From Leucaena leucocephala (Eukaryota > Streptophyta > Magnoliopsida > Fabales > Fabaceae), in contig CM073557.1 of the NCBI GenBank assembly GCA_037074615.1, forward strand, positions 10,432,501-10,496,500: a stretch of DNA of 64,000 bases, in the 5' to 3' direction. Below, piece by piece: positions 1 through 12,451 of the stretch. The notes under the pieces are model-generated. The model ran no database searches, had not been told where the DNA came from, and saw only the letters and a list, made by a program, of their open reading frames with translations. Position numbers and translations under genes: made by a program. How positions within the stretch are numbered: the stretch's first letter is position 1; every line of letters starts with the position of its first letter.

Positions 1-379
1 AGTTCAATCATATAAACCTTGAGGCTTAATAAGAGTTACTTTCTCTCCTGTTAGTAATCCATGAGGATAAGGGAAAACTTAAAAGTTCAAATGGCATAAA
101 GATATGAGCCAAACCTTCCTTAGTTAGCTGAAAGAGAGTAGCTGACTCAGTTATAGATTACCGCTAGATTTCAATGAGGCCCAGGACACATAAATCCTTC
201 AGGCTAGAGACATAGAAGTCTTACAGGTGATAAGAGATGATATGATAGAATGAATATGACCTAGTAAGGTAACCACATATTCAAAGATGAAGTGACTCCC
301 CTATTCCTTATGTAAGTAAGAGTAAAGAAGGGTTGAGTCTATACCCTAGTAAGAGGGTAAAGTGGCAACCTAAGTTTCC
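1..379 (+). repeat. Interior fragment of a non-coding LTR element
   Basis: This stretch repeats the interior of element B (about 47719-48092) in the same orientation, including a short segment near 325-360 (a gggttgagtctataccc motif followed by a tagtaagagggta motif) that recurs in the interiors of elements 1, B, C and F. No coding potential is seen. It stops abruptly near 372-380, where an LTR in the opposite orientation begins, so the junction is a rearrangement rather than a normal element boundary. Confidence 0.7.
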
Positions 380-3301
380 TGGGTTACTATTCATATGGTA
401 TTCTAGATTACGCAACGAATTTCAAAAAATTATAACTAATTCTAGAAAACTCAAAATGAAGTGGTTCAAAAAGCTACATGAAGATAACATCTTGAAATTT
501 AAGTGAAAAATAATTTCTAGACAAATTATTAGCCAATTAATACAGTTTATTCGCCAAAGTTTACTGTTCATTTGGTCAAAAATCCTGGAAACAAATTCTG
601 GTCCCTTACTTTGGAAAATCAGTTCTCTTTGTACAGACATTCAAATAAAGCATTCTTGGTGTTAAAAAGAAGCTTGGAATGTCATCTAAATGTCTGTAAA
701 ATTTCATACATTTATTCCATCATTTACTATTTTTCATTCCATCATGACCATCACTGCTTACATTGGCCATAGAGCAATATTACACATTCACATATCATAT
801 ATACTATCCAATCCCTAGCTTTTCTTCATGCTTAATCATCCTCTTTCATCATTCATAAACATGTGGGATTGGGATTACATGGAAAGGGATGAGATTTCGA
901 GGGAAATCTCAGTAGCAAACGGTACTAAACAATGCATGCATTAATGTAAATACTTGTGCTTGCTTGGGAAAGTGTTACTATTGTGTCATGTGCATGCTTC
1001 CATGTTACATATGAAATACAATTAGCCAAAGTAAACATATAAATAGAGCTTCATATATAAACACATGGGCAACACAATTCAATCAAGCCATAGCACAATC
1101 AAGCATAACATTCAATGCATACAAGTTTAGGATGAGTTTACTACCTTGAACACTTGACCTTCTTTCACCTTAACTTGCTTCCTTCTTCTCACTTTCCTTG
1201 AACATGTGGCTGCCTCTCTTGGAGCATACCAATCAATTCCTAACATCACATAATCATTCATTCATCACAATCTAACTTCCTTGAGCATTAAACTCACTTT
1301 AACTAACATAACTTCTTCTTGAACATTAAGCCCATTAACTTTCCTTAATCTTAACTAATGGACTTAGTCTTTGAATCAATTGAGGTCTTGACCTTACCCT
1401 ACACAATTTCCTCTTTTGAATCCATTTATGAGCTTAGAATCATGAAATTCCAAATCCTTCATCACATGCTGTACAGAACCAAAACTGCACTCAATTCTTT
1501 CAAAAATTCTCATTTTGATTCCAATGCTTCCCATCCTTGAACAGTAACACAAAAGGGTTTCAAAACTACAACCTTGGAATTTCAATGCTTTCAAGGTTCA
1601 AAACCTTTCCAATCCTACACAAAATCATCATATAAAATCAATGGAAGCATTAAATCATAGAAATTCCATTTCCTTCCCTCATGAACAGTGCAGACCGAAC
1701 AGGTTCCATTAAGGCAAAGTCAAGAATATCAACTTGATTCAACAACCAATCTCTTAATTAGCTTGTTTAAGCTTCAATCATATGTTTCTAACTTTAATTT
1801 CTTCTTTCCCCTTTCATCTAAGGTTTTTGGGCAGCACCTTACCTTAGAGAAAAATCAACTTTTCTCCCATAAAAACCCTAAGTTCAAGCTCCCAAATCAA
1901 AGGAAAATAAGCTAGGAGAGATTGCTTACCTTTAATCTCTAGCTTGCTTGAACTTTGGAACCTTGAATCTTCTTTGTCTTGGCTTGAGTTTTCATTTTGG
2001 AAGAGTTTCCCCAAGGTATCACAAGGCCACAGTTTTGGGCAGAATGAGGGGGTATTTATAGCCAAAATCCAAGAAAAATGAATGGCCAAGATTGATTTGG
2101 TTACTATTTGATCTAAAGGCCCACATTTAATCTTAGATTTAACTTTTTCATAAAAGAATAATTATGACATAATGTGGGACAGCTCAAGGGACACTTCAAG
2201 GGGTTAGGTGGCGTGCTCATAGTGTAAGGAAGCTTCTGGAAAAATTCTAGTCCAATCTGGTATCGATCGGAGCAGTTTCACAACAACCGGACTATTTTCT
2301 GTTCCAAATTTTTCTATAATATACCAGGATATGTATTCTGTCCTAGAAATCGATATCTAGGCTTCTCATATCATTGAAATTGATATACTAAATATTTATC
2401 TGCCATCCATTCTTTGGGCATATACTGACCCTAAGGGCATAATCGTTATTTCAACCCTCTTTGCCCTACCTCAGAGCATATACTGACTCTAAATAATCAT
2501 ATTTATGCTATAGGCCACATGTTTGGCCTATCTAGAATGATCAAAATGCCCACCATCCATCACTAGTACAATATGGGCATCTAGGGGCATTTTTGTAATT
2601 TCGCACTTTTTCTAGACACTGGCCCCTTCTACTGATGTACTAGTACCCTGGGTTTTGGGCCCTTCTTGGCATCATCATGGGCCTATATATGAGGTCATCT
2701 GATCTCAATGTATCAAAGCTTACCTACCGATAAGTTCTATTATCGGATCACGGGTGTTATCAAACTCCCGTTAAAATTCACTGTTATGGGAATAACTTTT
2801 TATACAGGACTTCTTCCGGGGTTCTGTCATATTCATAACATCTGACACTATAAGGCACACTTTCCTATAATTCCCTCACTTATATCTGATGTCCATGGAA
2901 TCTGATAAAAATTCAGATAACTTTTAGACTATCAGATAATTTTCTGCTGTCTAGAGCCCTAATAAAATTTATGTATCATGCTAGATTACCCATCATGACT
3001 TTCTCTATTTACTGATAGAATGTGGGACTGAAATACTTACAGACAGTTCTAAGCCTTTTTTAGCTAAACTTTTCTATAATTACATTTAAATCCCTTAACT
3101 TTTAGAAATTACCACTTTTGACCCAAATCTTGTTTCTACTTTCACTTTTTGCCTTTAACCTTTTATACTTTTAATTTTAGTCCTTCTCTTCCTTAAAGAA
3201 TCATCTAACCTTTATTATTTCTTCTGATGTTCATCATAATCCTTTCCAAACCTCTTTCCACTATCAGTACTATACGGATAGGGAAAAATTAGGATATGAC
3301 A
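380..3301 (-). repeat. Inverted LTR of the large non-coding family, U5 end truncated
   Basis: This is the reverse complement of the LTR at 50646-53814, with matching order of segments throughout. The minus-strand start (TGTCATATCC) lies at the right edge and gives ggatatgaca at 3292-3301. A TATAAATA box is at 2053-2060 on the minus strand. The conserved GAGATTTC stem-loop is at 891-910. About 120 bp of the U5 terminus, including the terminal TTACA, are missing at the left edge. Small open frames inside it are chance frames. Confidence 0.8.
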
Positions 3302-3916
3302 TATATGCCCTATAAGGTATCCATCTATGTGATGAAACTATTTGTAATACTTATGGAATATGTACATGATGTATATGAATATTGAGAAGCTTATTTGATG
3401 GCTTATGCATGCTAGAACAATGAAAGTAAAAGAAAGAAAACTGAAATGGTAAAAACGTAGGTCCTAAAGGAGTTTTGTGGTGGCTTCAGTTTGACCTAGT
3501 AAATGAAGGAATTATTTCATGAAATTTTACAAGCATGTAGCACACATCCAGAGATTTAAGTCCATAGGTAGAACATTTCATTTGGATGTGTATATCAAGA
3601 GGAATGAATTTCTAAATTATGGGAGCAGAATTTGTTTCCAGAGTTTTTGACCAAATAAACAGTAAATTTCAACGAATAAACTGTATAAATTGGCTAATCA
3701 TTTGGTCTGGAAATTATTTTTTTCCTTAAATTTCAAGATGTTATCTTCACGTAGCTTTTTGAACCACTTCATTTTGATTTTTTGAACCACTTCATATGAA
3801 CATTAACTCGAGAAAGAGTAAAATTCCAGATTTGGCTAATATACTTCCAAGGTCTTTTAAGTAGTTCCAAATGCTACTGAATGGTCCCTAAGATGTATAA
3901 AAGTAAGGATGTTGCA
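3302..3916 (+). repeat. 3' fragment of a forward LTR
   Basis: This matches the right-hand part of the LTRs at 60517-63814 and 50646-53814, ending in the conserved U5 terminus around aagtaaggatgttgca (TTACA changed to TTGCA). It directly abuts the outer end of the inverted LTR at 3301. A plausible reading is that the inverted LTR's element inserted into this older LTR. The sequence after 3916 belongs to a Ty3/gypsy element, which would be the older target. Confidence 0.7.
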
Positions 3917-4359
3917 CCACCGGTGGGAGCAAATCTTTGACATCAGCGATGTTTTTTTCCTTCGCATCCAACCATTCAGACATCATTCCCTTACTCATCA
4001 GTATCTCCATGGTTCTTTGGACCTTATAAGGTGTTTCAAAATGTTGGCCCTATTGCCTATGAGTTAGAACTTCCTACATTAGCCCAAATCCACCCAGTCT
4101 TCCATGTTTTACTATTGCATCCTGCACATGGACACCCTCTCGTAAACTGACCAATTGATCTACCACTCTCAGTTGACTTTAAGCTACTGCTTGAACCAAA
4201 ATAGGTCCTATCTCACTATTGGAAAGATTGCCACTTGGAATTGTGATTCAATGGTAGTCCAGACCTATTGAGGAAGCAAGTTGGGACGATTATGATCTTC
4301 TATTACAGCAATGCCCTGACTTTCGCCTTAGGACAAGTTGGTTTTTCAGGGGAGAGTAA
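3917..4359 (+). pseudogene. Ty3/gypsy polyprotein C-terminus (integrase end and chromodomain-like tail), degraded
   Basis: Translation from about 4016 gives FGPYKVFQNVGPIAYELELP and then IHPVFHVLLL, the hallmark end of plant Ty3/gypsy integrase. After a stop and at least one frameshift, a tail continues with IQW, RPIEEASWDDYDLLLQQCPD and FRGE, as in the chromodomain-like C-termini of these elements, and reaches a TAA at 4357-4359. The upstream part (3945-4015) resembles the preceding integrase segment but in broken frame. It is a fossil without function. The rest of this element, to the left, is cut off by the LTR ending at 3916. Chromovirus-type gypsy is likely; the exact lineage is not decidable here. 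Confidence 0.8.
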
Positions 4360-4763
4360 TGATACAACCCCTCCTCCCATCCAAACATATCAAAGGTGAA
4401 AAAAGAGGGCAATAGTTGTTAAGTTTGATTGAGTCTAAATTATTCTGATTTATTTTAATATTTTTAAGCTTATTTTCAATCAGTTAGCACAATAATAGGA
4501 CTACTACTATTGTTAAGGTCCACTAAGTCCTAGGAGTTAGTCAGTCCCAATAATGTAGGGGCACTTTGCTCATTTCTATTGTTATTTCAGTTGTTCACTG
4601 TATTTTCATTTCTATAAATATGTTGGGCAATCCTAAAGCTAGCATATTGTTTAATTCAATACAATTATAGTATGTCAAAAATTCTCCTTAGGCTTCTAAA
4701 TTTCTTTCTAGTGAGATTCTTGCTGTGAGAGTGTTTAGGAGAAAGTGTTCATTTCTGTTAACA
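4360..4763 (+). repeat. 3' LTR of the Ty3/gypsy element
   Basis: It begins TGATACAACC directly after a purine-rich tract (caggggagagtaa) that follows the pol stop, and ends tctgttaaca. A TATAAATA box at 4613-4620 is placed as expected for U3/R. The length of about 404 bp is usual for plant gypsy LTRs. The 5' mate is absent, so the right boundary rests on the terminal CA and the start of different sequence. Confidence 0.6.
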
Positions 4764-4898
4764 TATTTTCCATATCACTAACCTATGCTTAACAACTCCT
4801 CTCATGTATTTACCTGATACAGCGCAAATTCACTTAAAATAAGTTAACCTAAACCCCCAATTAATAGATACTGTGCAAATTCACTTAAAATAAGTTAA
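4764..4898. repeat. Short spacer with two 32-bp direct repeats
   Basis: Two near-identical copies (4816-4847 and 4867-4898) share the core gcaaattcacttaaaataag, spaced 51 bp apart with about two mismatches. They lie between the gypsy LTR and the first recognisable gag codons of copia element D. They could be a remnant of the D leader or a local duplication. Confidence 0.5.
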
Positions 4899-5590
4899 AA
4901 GATGCATGCACAGTTTCTTCTTGGATTCTCAATTCCATACTCCCTACCATCCAAAGAAGTTTCATGTTCCTTACTTCTGCTAAGGCAATCTGGGTTGCGG
5001 TGAAGGAGGCCTATGGTAAATGCCTTAATGCCTCCCTTATTTTTGTTCTCTAAACAAGTCCCTGGGCCACCAAGCAAGGTATACAGCCACTAAATGCCTC
5101 CAATTTAGAGAAGACGACACTTTGGCAAGAGCTTGACTTGCTATAGCACAAAGTCTAACGAAATATTGATGATGCCGTCGATTACCATCAAGCTTTACAA
5201 GAAGAACGTCTCTTTGATCTCCTGGTCAGACTAGAACCTATCTATGACGAGATATGCAGATGCCTCTTTGGACCGGTGCCTCGACGATAGGTGATACTTC
5301 TTGAACCCATGTCTCAGCCATCCATCCCTGAAGCTTCTGACCTTATTGTTTGAGCCCAAGAACCTAGACGAGAATGACCTTTCTATGAGCATTGTAGGAA
5401 ACCTCTCAAGTAGAAATGTTAGGACCTCTAAGGGAAACTGGCAAACTAGTGGCCCAAACAGCGCAGGCCCAAGAGTCATGTTGTAGATGCCTCAGGATTA
5501 GATGAGTTAGGACCTATTTCTACCAGTCTAACACATGTATATGATCCTCTGACCATCATTTTAGAGTGCCTAAATACTCTTGAAAATTAG
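4895..5590 (+). pseudogene. Copia gag remnant (element D)
   Basis: Frame-hopping translation gives segments typical of copia gag: WILNSILPTIQRSF, LTSAKAIWVAVKEAYG, then LEKTTLWQELDLL, and HQALQEERLFDLLVRLEP followed by IYDEI. In-frame stops occur at several points, for example after QELDLL. Gag would form the particle and bind element RNA. No zinc knuckle was found. The frame ends before the protease at about 5615. Antisense open frames here are shadows. Confidence 0.75.
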
Positions 5591-5614
5591 TCTCCTAGAC
5601 AACCTGTTGCCATT

Positions 5615-6950
5615 GTGGCTCAACAAGGTAATCTCTTTCACACTGTTACTACTATCAAAAGTAAGAATACAAGCCCTTATTGGATAGTTGACTCAAGTGC
5701 TTCTGACCACATGACTAATGATGCCTCATTATTCTCAAATTATACTCCTGCTACATCATGTCTCATGGTTAAAATTGCTTATGCTTCTAATTCACTAGTA
5801 GCAGGTAGTGTTACCATCCATGTTTTTGCTATACTCACACTTCATGACGTCTTACATGTTCCAAAGTTACACTGCAATTTATTATCTGTGAGCCAATTGA
5901 ATAAAAGAGAATGATGTCATACTGATTTCTTTGCTACTCATTATGTTTTTCAGGATCTGTTCACCGGGATGACGATTGGTGTTACTAAGGAGCTTGATGG
6001 GTTATATTACCTGAATAACTGTCATACTCAAGTACCCTATTCCTGTAATAAAGTGTCTCTCCTTAAATCTAGTGAGTTAGAGTTATGGCACAAGAGATTA
6101 GGATATCCCAACTTTCGCTATATGTGTAAGATTTTCCTGTCTATTTGCGCAAATAAAAATTCTAAATTTTATTGTGACTCATGTGAACTAGCAAAACATC
6201 ACCGTGCTTCTTTTCCCAACATATCCTATCGCCCCTCAAAACCTTTTTCCATTATCCACAGTGATTTGTGGGGTCCATCTCATATTCCTAATCACACACA
6301 CTCAAAATGGTTCATAACTCTTATTGATGATCATACTCGTGTCAGTTGGGTTTTCCCCTTAAAGGATAAAATTAAAGTTCGTCAAACATTTATTGATTTT
6401 TATAATATGATCCATACACAATTTGACACCAAAATTCAAACTCTTCATACTGATAATGATACCGAATATTTTAATCATTAGCTCTCCACTTTTCTTAAAA
6501 TACACGATATTACTCATAAGCGTTTGTGCCCTCATAACCTCAACAAAATGGGATTGCTGAACATAAAAATAGACATATCCTATAAACTGCTCGTGTTCTC
6601 CTTTTTTATAGCACTATTCCTACCTACTATTGGGATGATGTTGTCCTGCCACCTTCCTAATCAACCGAATGCCTTGCAAACTATTGTTCTTTCAAACACC
6701 TCTCCAAGTTCTCCACCACGATTTCAACCTACCCTACCTTGAAAATACCCTACCTCTGAGAATCTTTGGTTGTACTATATTTGTTCACTTACATCATACC
6801 TATAAACTTGACCCCAAAGCTATGAAATGCATTTACTTAGGGCCTGCTATGAACCAAAAGGGTTACAAATATTTTGATCCAGTCTCTAAATGCCTCTATA
6901 TTACTTGTGATATCACATTCCATGAAACTGTTCCCTTTTATACCCCATAG
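5615..6950 (+). pseudogene. Copia protease and integrase remnant (element D)
   Basis: The protease segment 5615-5914 carries WIVDSSASDHMTND, with DSSA at the catalytic aspartate site (usually D-S/T-G/A), and ends with LHVPKLHCNLLSVSQLNK. Integrase follows at 5969-6481: a zinc-binding half with LWHKRLGYPN and CDSCELAKHHR, the first catalytic Asp in IIHSDLWGP, and the second in LHTDNDTEY (Gly to Asp beside it). The third residue, Glu, survives in another frame at 6559-6561 (QQNGIAEH). The integrase C-terminus continues at 6669-6950 (RIFGCTIFVHLH, KCIYLGPAMNQKGY). Frameshifts and stops separate the blocks, so no active protein is possible. Confidence 0.85.
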
Positions 6951-7379
6951 TTGGTTCAGGGGGAGACTTGGAGTGAACCTCAGACTATTTAGCAAGACAC
7001 TGAGCCCACATATCCTCAATTTGACTGAATCTATGTCCTTAAGGAATAAGTACATGAAGTTCCTAAAGAAGGTGAAAATGACACTAGTTCAGGCGAGACA
7101 CCAATAGGTGGGGTTAAGTCTATACCCGCCGTAATATGAACATGAATATGACAGGTAATACACCCCAAGCAACTGACAAATTCCAATAATCTAAACCAGG
7201 AGCAGGTCCTAACCATGAAGAGCAAAATGACGACCTTAATCTCCCAATAGCAAACAGAAACAACGCAGGTCATGCACTAGATATCCTATAGAGAGGTTTG
7301 TCTCTTATCAGGCTTTAACATCAAAACACTATGCTTTCATATCTCACTTCGATCAGGTCAAAATACCAAAATGTGGAGG

Positions 7380-8070
7380 TAATTAAGATATCCAAAGGCA
7401 AAAAAGCAGTAGGCTGTAAATAGGTATTCACTCCTAAATACCTTGCTGATGGAAGTCCTGATAAATATAAAGCCAGATTAGTAGTGAAAGGTTTCACTCA
7501 AGTATATGGCATGGACTACACCAAGATATTTACAATTGTTGCTCAGCTGAACACTATCAAGATCTTTTTTCTCTAGCTGCAAACTTAGACTAGCTTCTAC
7601 ACTAGAGGGATGTTAAAAATGTATTCTTAAATAGTAAATTAAAGGAAGAAGTGTACATGAAAATACCTCCAGGATTCACCAGAAGGAAGGCTAACCAGGT
7701 GTGCAAACTAAAAAAGTCATTGTATGGTTTAAAACAATCTCCTCTGGCATGGTTTGAGAGGTTTATCAAGGTACTAAAAGTTCAAAGCTACACACAAGGA
7801 CAGAGTGACCACACCGTATTCTTCAGACATCAAGAAGGGAAGATTGTGGTTTTAGTAGTATATGTGGATGATATAGTTCACACAGGTGATAATCCAACAT
7901 ATATCAATAGAACAAAAAGGGCATTGAATAGAGAATTTCAAGTTAAAGATCTAGGAGAAATGAAACATTTTTTGGATATGAAAGTTGCAAGATTGGCAAA
8001 GGGAATTAGTAGCTCACAAAAGAAATACATATTGGATCTCCTAAAAGAAATAGGTATGTTCGGGTGTAGA
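7380..8070 (+). pseudogene. Copia reverse transcriptase remnant (element D)
   Basis: Upstream, a damaged frame reads KAVGCK, then KARLVVKGFTQVYGMDYT. The open part from 7651 holds MKIPPGFTRRKANQVCKLKK, SLYGLKQSPLAWFERF and the catalytic YVDD at 7861-7872 inside VVLVVYVDDIVHTGD, followed by VKDLGEMKHFLDMKV. It is interrupted after 8070 by element C. The stretch 7500-7650 contains stops. The YVDD box itself is unmutated, but the protein is broken. Confidence 0.85.
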
Positions 8071-9957
8071 TGAAACATCCTTCTTTTATACAACTTAGGG
8101 ACCAAATGGTAGCATATGGAACCACTTTTAAGGTTATTGAAGTCAAATTATACAATCTAGAATTTTACTCTACCGAGTCCTATACACTATGTAAATTTCA
8201 AAGGAGTGACCTGACTTTAAAAAATCATAACTAATTCTAAAAAAATAGAAATGACGTGGTTCAAATTGCTACACAAATCTAACTTAATGCTATTTCAGGA
8301 AAAAAAACTAGTTCATAAGACCTTGACCAAGTTAACGTTTGAAGTTTACTATTCATCCAAGTTTTTTCCCTGATTCCAGCATTTTGGTCCCAACTTTAAA
8401 TAACATTTGTACTATCCAATCCCCAGCTTCTCTTCATGCTTCTTTAATCCTTTCTCCTCATAAACCTGTGAGATTGGGATTACATGGAAGGGGATGAGAT
8501 TTATGGGGAAATCTCAGTAGTAAATGGTACTAAACAATGCACGCATTAATATAAATACTAGTGCTTGCTTGTGAAAGTGTCAACATTGTGTAATGTACAT
8601 GCTTCCATGTTACATATGAAATACAATTGTCCAAAGTAATCATAGAAATAGAGCTACAAACATAAGCACATATGCAACACAATTCAACAAAGCCATAGCA
8701 CAACCAAGCATAACATTCAATGCATACAAGTTTAGGATAAGTTTACTACCTCGTGTGTAGCATTTCCTTAGTCCTTAACCTTTGCTCTAAGGTTCCTTCT
8801 TTATATAGGTAAGAGCCTATACATAGCATAATAATATCTTCATTATTATCCTATCAGTATAGCCTTACTTAACTCATGCTTAACTTGAGGTAATACCCTT
8901 AATCTAACAATCCCCTAACTTTCTTTATATCAACGGCTAACCTTATCAAGAGAGATATTTCTCCACTCTAACTATTAAATTCATAAAAATAATCCTATGA
9001 TTTATTAGAGCAGGGACTAGAATAAATTACTTACCTTATTCCTAAGCTTGTCAAGTCCCTAAGCTCTTTGGATTGCTCCTAACTCCACCAGAACTCATCC
9101 TTTCTTTCTCTTCATTTCTTTCTTTATCTCTTTCTCTTTCTCTCTCTTCTTTCTCTTCCTTTCCTATTGCTTGCCGTGGAGTAGACTGGAAGGGGGGTGT
9201 CTATTTATCGGTGGAGGGAGGTGGAATGGATGGTCTAGATTGAATCGTGATGAACGGCTCAGATCGCTTAGCTTCCTCAAGAAGCCTTGCCTGCATCATC
9301 ACCATGACATCATCATCCTAGATGACTCATTAAAATAACATCATCGATGGAACACCTCACATGCTAGGTGGCACAAAGGTGGGGCCCTTGGGACACCTCA
9401 CCAACTGACTCAATATTTCTAGAGAATTCCAGTCTTTTCTTGGAATAAACGGCTGAGATTGTGCCACGTGTCCTTAGCTTTTTCTTCTTTCCCTAGACTT
9501 ATTCCTTGTGGCACCTTGTAGGTCCCATGAGGACACCTTTTATGCCACCTCATGGTTCCAGATGAGTCTGAAGCTTTATCTGATCACTTTTCCCAATTCT
9601 ATCTTTAACCGGGTAACTTTATTGAAAAAGTAGTAAACTAATATTTTAATGCTACTTGGGCCACCATCCCTCTTGGGCTATGTTTTTGGAAACTTGGAAT
9701 GCTATCTTGGCCTCTAATCAAGCTCAAGCACTCTGGTGGCTAAATTCCCAAGAAACATCCCTTTCTTTTCTAAAATGACCATTACGCCCCTACGGGCTTT
9801 CATTATTTACAATTTAGTCCCTGATCTTTCACTTTCTTGCAGTTTAGTCCCTGAACATCATATGTATACTTTTAGGACTTATGCTCAATAGGGCCTGGTA
9901 GTATACCTTTTCCAGGCTGTATACTGGACTTCTAGGCCTAAAAATCAGGATATGATA
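8071..9957 (-). repeat. 3' LTR of element C
   Basis: On the plus strand it runs from tgaaacatcc to ggatatgata, the reverse complement of an LTR with the family ends. Homologous to 29608-31392. A minus-strand ATAAATA box lies at 9202-9208, next to a CT-rich microsatellite (about 9105-9165, transcribed as GA-rich). A CACGTG G-box is at 9465-9470. The stem-loop GAGATTT...AAATCTC is at 8496-8515. Open frames in it are not genes. Confidence 0.85.
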
Positions 9958-9972
9958 TTTCTCCTCCCCTTA
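9958..9972 (-). other. Polypurine tract of element C
   Basis: Plus strand tttctcctcccctta reads on the minus strand as a purine run directly before the 3' LTR. It is almost the same as the PPT of element 1 (aaggggaggagaaa) and would prime second-strand synthesis. Confidence 0.75.
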
Positions 9973-11202
9973 AAATAAATTTCGTCCTCGAAATTTTAGG
10001 GTTAAATCTCTGTTCATAGTTTGATGAAGAGTTTCTCTGAGGAGAATATCCCTTTCATTTCATAACATTTTCTTGACTTTCTTAGCTCCTTTGACTTTAT
10101 GCATCTATGCCAATCTTTTGTGGCATTTACCCCTTTCTCATTAATTCCCAGGGGTCACCCATTATTGGGCTACTCTTACCTGAGCACCTTTCAGCTAAGC
10201 ATTCTACTGGATTAGGGCTATGTTACTTTTATTATAGCTTTATGCCCTAGCACATTCTTTCTCATAGAACTGTGTTCTATCTTTACTCTACCTTAGACCC
10301 TCTTCTCTGGGTCTCGCTAGCCTTTTAATCTCTTTATCCTTATTTGTAGGATCTATCTACTCATACTTTTCTATTCTCAAAACATATGGGGTTCTTTTCT
10401 TTATTCCTCAGGTATACTTCTATAAAACTTTTTGAATATCAGCACTCAGACTTGAACTTGGACTCCTTCTTCATTTAAGAGAAAACAAAGTTCAGTCTGT
10501 ATATAATATAGGCTATTTGAGGAAAATCATTATAAATAAGTTTTCTGGATGAGTTAATCAACTATTGAAGCTTCCTTATCTTAACTTAATCTTTGGTAAT
10601 CATCTTTCCAGAGAGATACTGTACTATTCTCATTTCTTCATGACTCATTACTTTCCTTAAGCTAGGTCTAACTATGACCTCGGGATCTAACTGCGATCAA
10701 CCGTAAGCCTCTTCAAATCTAACTGTAACTCTGAAGCTGTTAGGATCTAACTGTGACCCTTCAGCCATGCTAGGATCTAACTGTGACCCTCTAGAATCCT
10801 CTGTGATTCTGTTGTACTGTATCATCATCTCTTAAAGATCTCAAACCACAGACTAAGTTATAAGGTTAACTGCTTTCACTTGTTGATAACTCAATCAATA
10901 AATTTTAAGAAATATATTTAGTAGCCCATATTATGTAGTAAGACTTTACTTATTTTCTCTCTTACTCAGGAGTTCCTTCTCATCTTTGTTATGGCTTACT
11001 AATTATGATCTAACCACTTGTAATTGTATTCAGTTGCTATGGCCTCATTATAACTTCTCATTCAAATTTGTGCTCTAACTGTGACCAATCTGTATAAGAT
11101 CTAACTCTTATCTGAAGAGTAATCTAAACTCATCTGAATCTAGCTCTATCTGAGAGCCATCTGTTTCATATCCAACTCTTATCTGAAGAGTGATATGAAA
11201 AC
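9973..11202 (-). repeat. Interior of element C, 3' part, non-coding
   Basis: No open frame with retroviral motifs occurs. The stretch carries repeated short motifs, notably ggatctaactgtgacc several times between about 10670 and 10800, and atccaactcttatctgaaga-type repeats near 11100-11195. The same sequence is found inverted or direct in the interiors of elements 1, F and B, which marks it as family interior. Confidence 0.7.
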
Positions 11203-12182
11203 TGTCATATCCCAATTTTTAGGCCTTAAAGCCCAGTATATAGCCTGAAAAAGGGATGCTACTAGACCCTATTGAAAAGAGGTATCAATAAATAGAGAAA
11301 ATTATGATGATCAGTTTGATGCAATACAAAGTTATGATATGAGGTCTCGAAAGATTTATATTAATTTTTGAAGAGAAGGAAAATTAATATAGTATTCTCT
11401 AGACCTCATAATCAGATGAAATATGGCAATAAATTCCTATAATTAATATAAGAATTTCTGAAACTGACAGAGCTCAAAAAGGAGTTTTGTAGAATTTATT
11501 ACATAATTTACAGTGGATTAATAGGTTTCGGGGGAATTTCTCAGGAATTGAGCCCATGGAGATAGTGGATCATACAAAGGGTCTAGAATAGCACCTTATA
11601 GGCCCAATGATATTTTCAGATAAATATGTGGGCCAAGGCCAATAAAGATCGAGAAAAATTAAGAATTACGAAAATGCCACTGAAGGTATGCCGCTGTGTT
11701 ATGTCATTAAGTCAGAGTCAGACAAAGGGTATTATGATTATTTAACTAAGGTTAGACAGTTAAGAAAGGGTATCTGGATAGTTAACCAGGGTCAAGAGAT
11801 ACTCTGGTATGGTAGGAAAAGACAATAGTGCCCTTAGAAGTACTAAAGAGGTAGTAAGGGCATTTTGGTAATTTACTAAGGATGTTCCTTGGGAACCGAG
11901 CCACCAGAGTGCTTGGGCTTGGTTAGAAACCCAAGATGACAATCCAAAGACCAAAAACGTAGCCCAAGAGTAATGTGGGCCCAAGAGGTATTAAAATAAT
12001 GTTTTAGTGCTTTTTCAATAAAGTAAAGTGACCCGGTCTAAGATAGAACTGGGTAAAGTGATCTGGAATCATGAGACTACATAAATGGGGCCCACAATGT
12101 GCCACATGGCATGATTGCAGTAAAAGAGAAAAAGCAAAGGACATATGGCATGATTAGAGACAAAGGAGAAAAAGCAAGAGGA

Positions 12183-12188
12183 CACGTG
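12183..12188 (+). promoter_or_regulatory. G-box (CACGTG) in element 1 5' LTR
   Basis: The palindrome CACGTG within gacacgtggcac lies about 260 bp upstream of the TATA box, at the end of a tandem repeat of about 40 bp. In plants this core binds bZIP and bHLH factors, including abscisic-acid and light regulators. The 3' LTR has CTCGTG at 26447-26452, so only the 5' copy keeps the box. Element C has one at 9465-9470. Function is inferred. Confidence 0.4.
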
Positions 12189-12443
12189 GCACGATCTCGA
12201 CCGTCCATTCAGGGAAAAGACTCTGGAACTCTCTGGAAAGGCTGAGTCAGCTGGTGAGGTGTCCCAAGGGCCCCACATTTCGCCACATATACCCATGAGG
12301 TGTCCTAGATGATGTCATGAGTGGTGAGTCATCAGGGAGGGTGATGTCATCGTGATGATGCAGGCAAAGCTTCTTGAGGAAGCAAGCAATCTGAGCCATT
12401 CATCACGAATCAATCTGGATCATTCATTCCACCTCCTCTCACC

Positions 12444-12451
12444 TATAAATA
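12444..12451 (+). promoter_or_regulatory. TATA box of element 1 5' LTR
   Basis: TATAAATA in a locally GC-richer context (cctataaataggcc), conserved in the 3' LTR at 26720-26727 and at the equivalent place in the family LTRs at 2053-2060 (minus), 34019-34026, 38278-38285 (minus), 51940-51947 and 61769-61776. It probably sets the U3/R boundary about 30 bp downstream. Confidence 0.7.
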
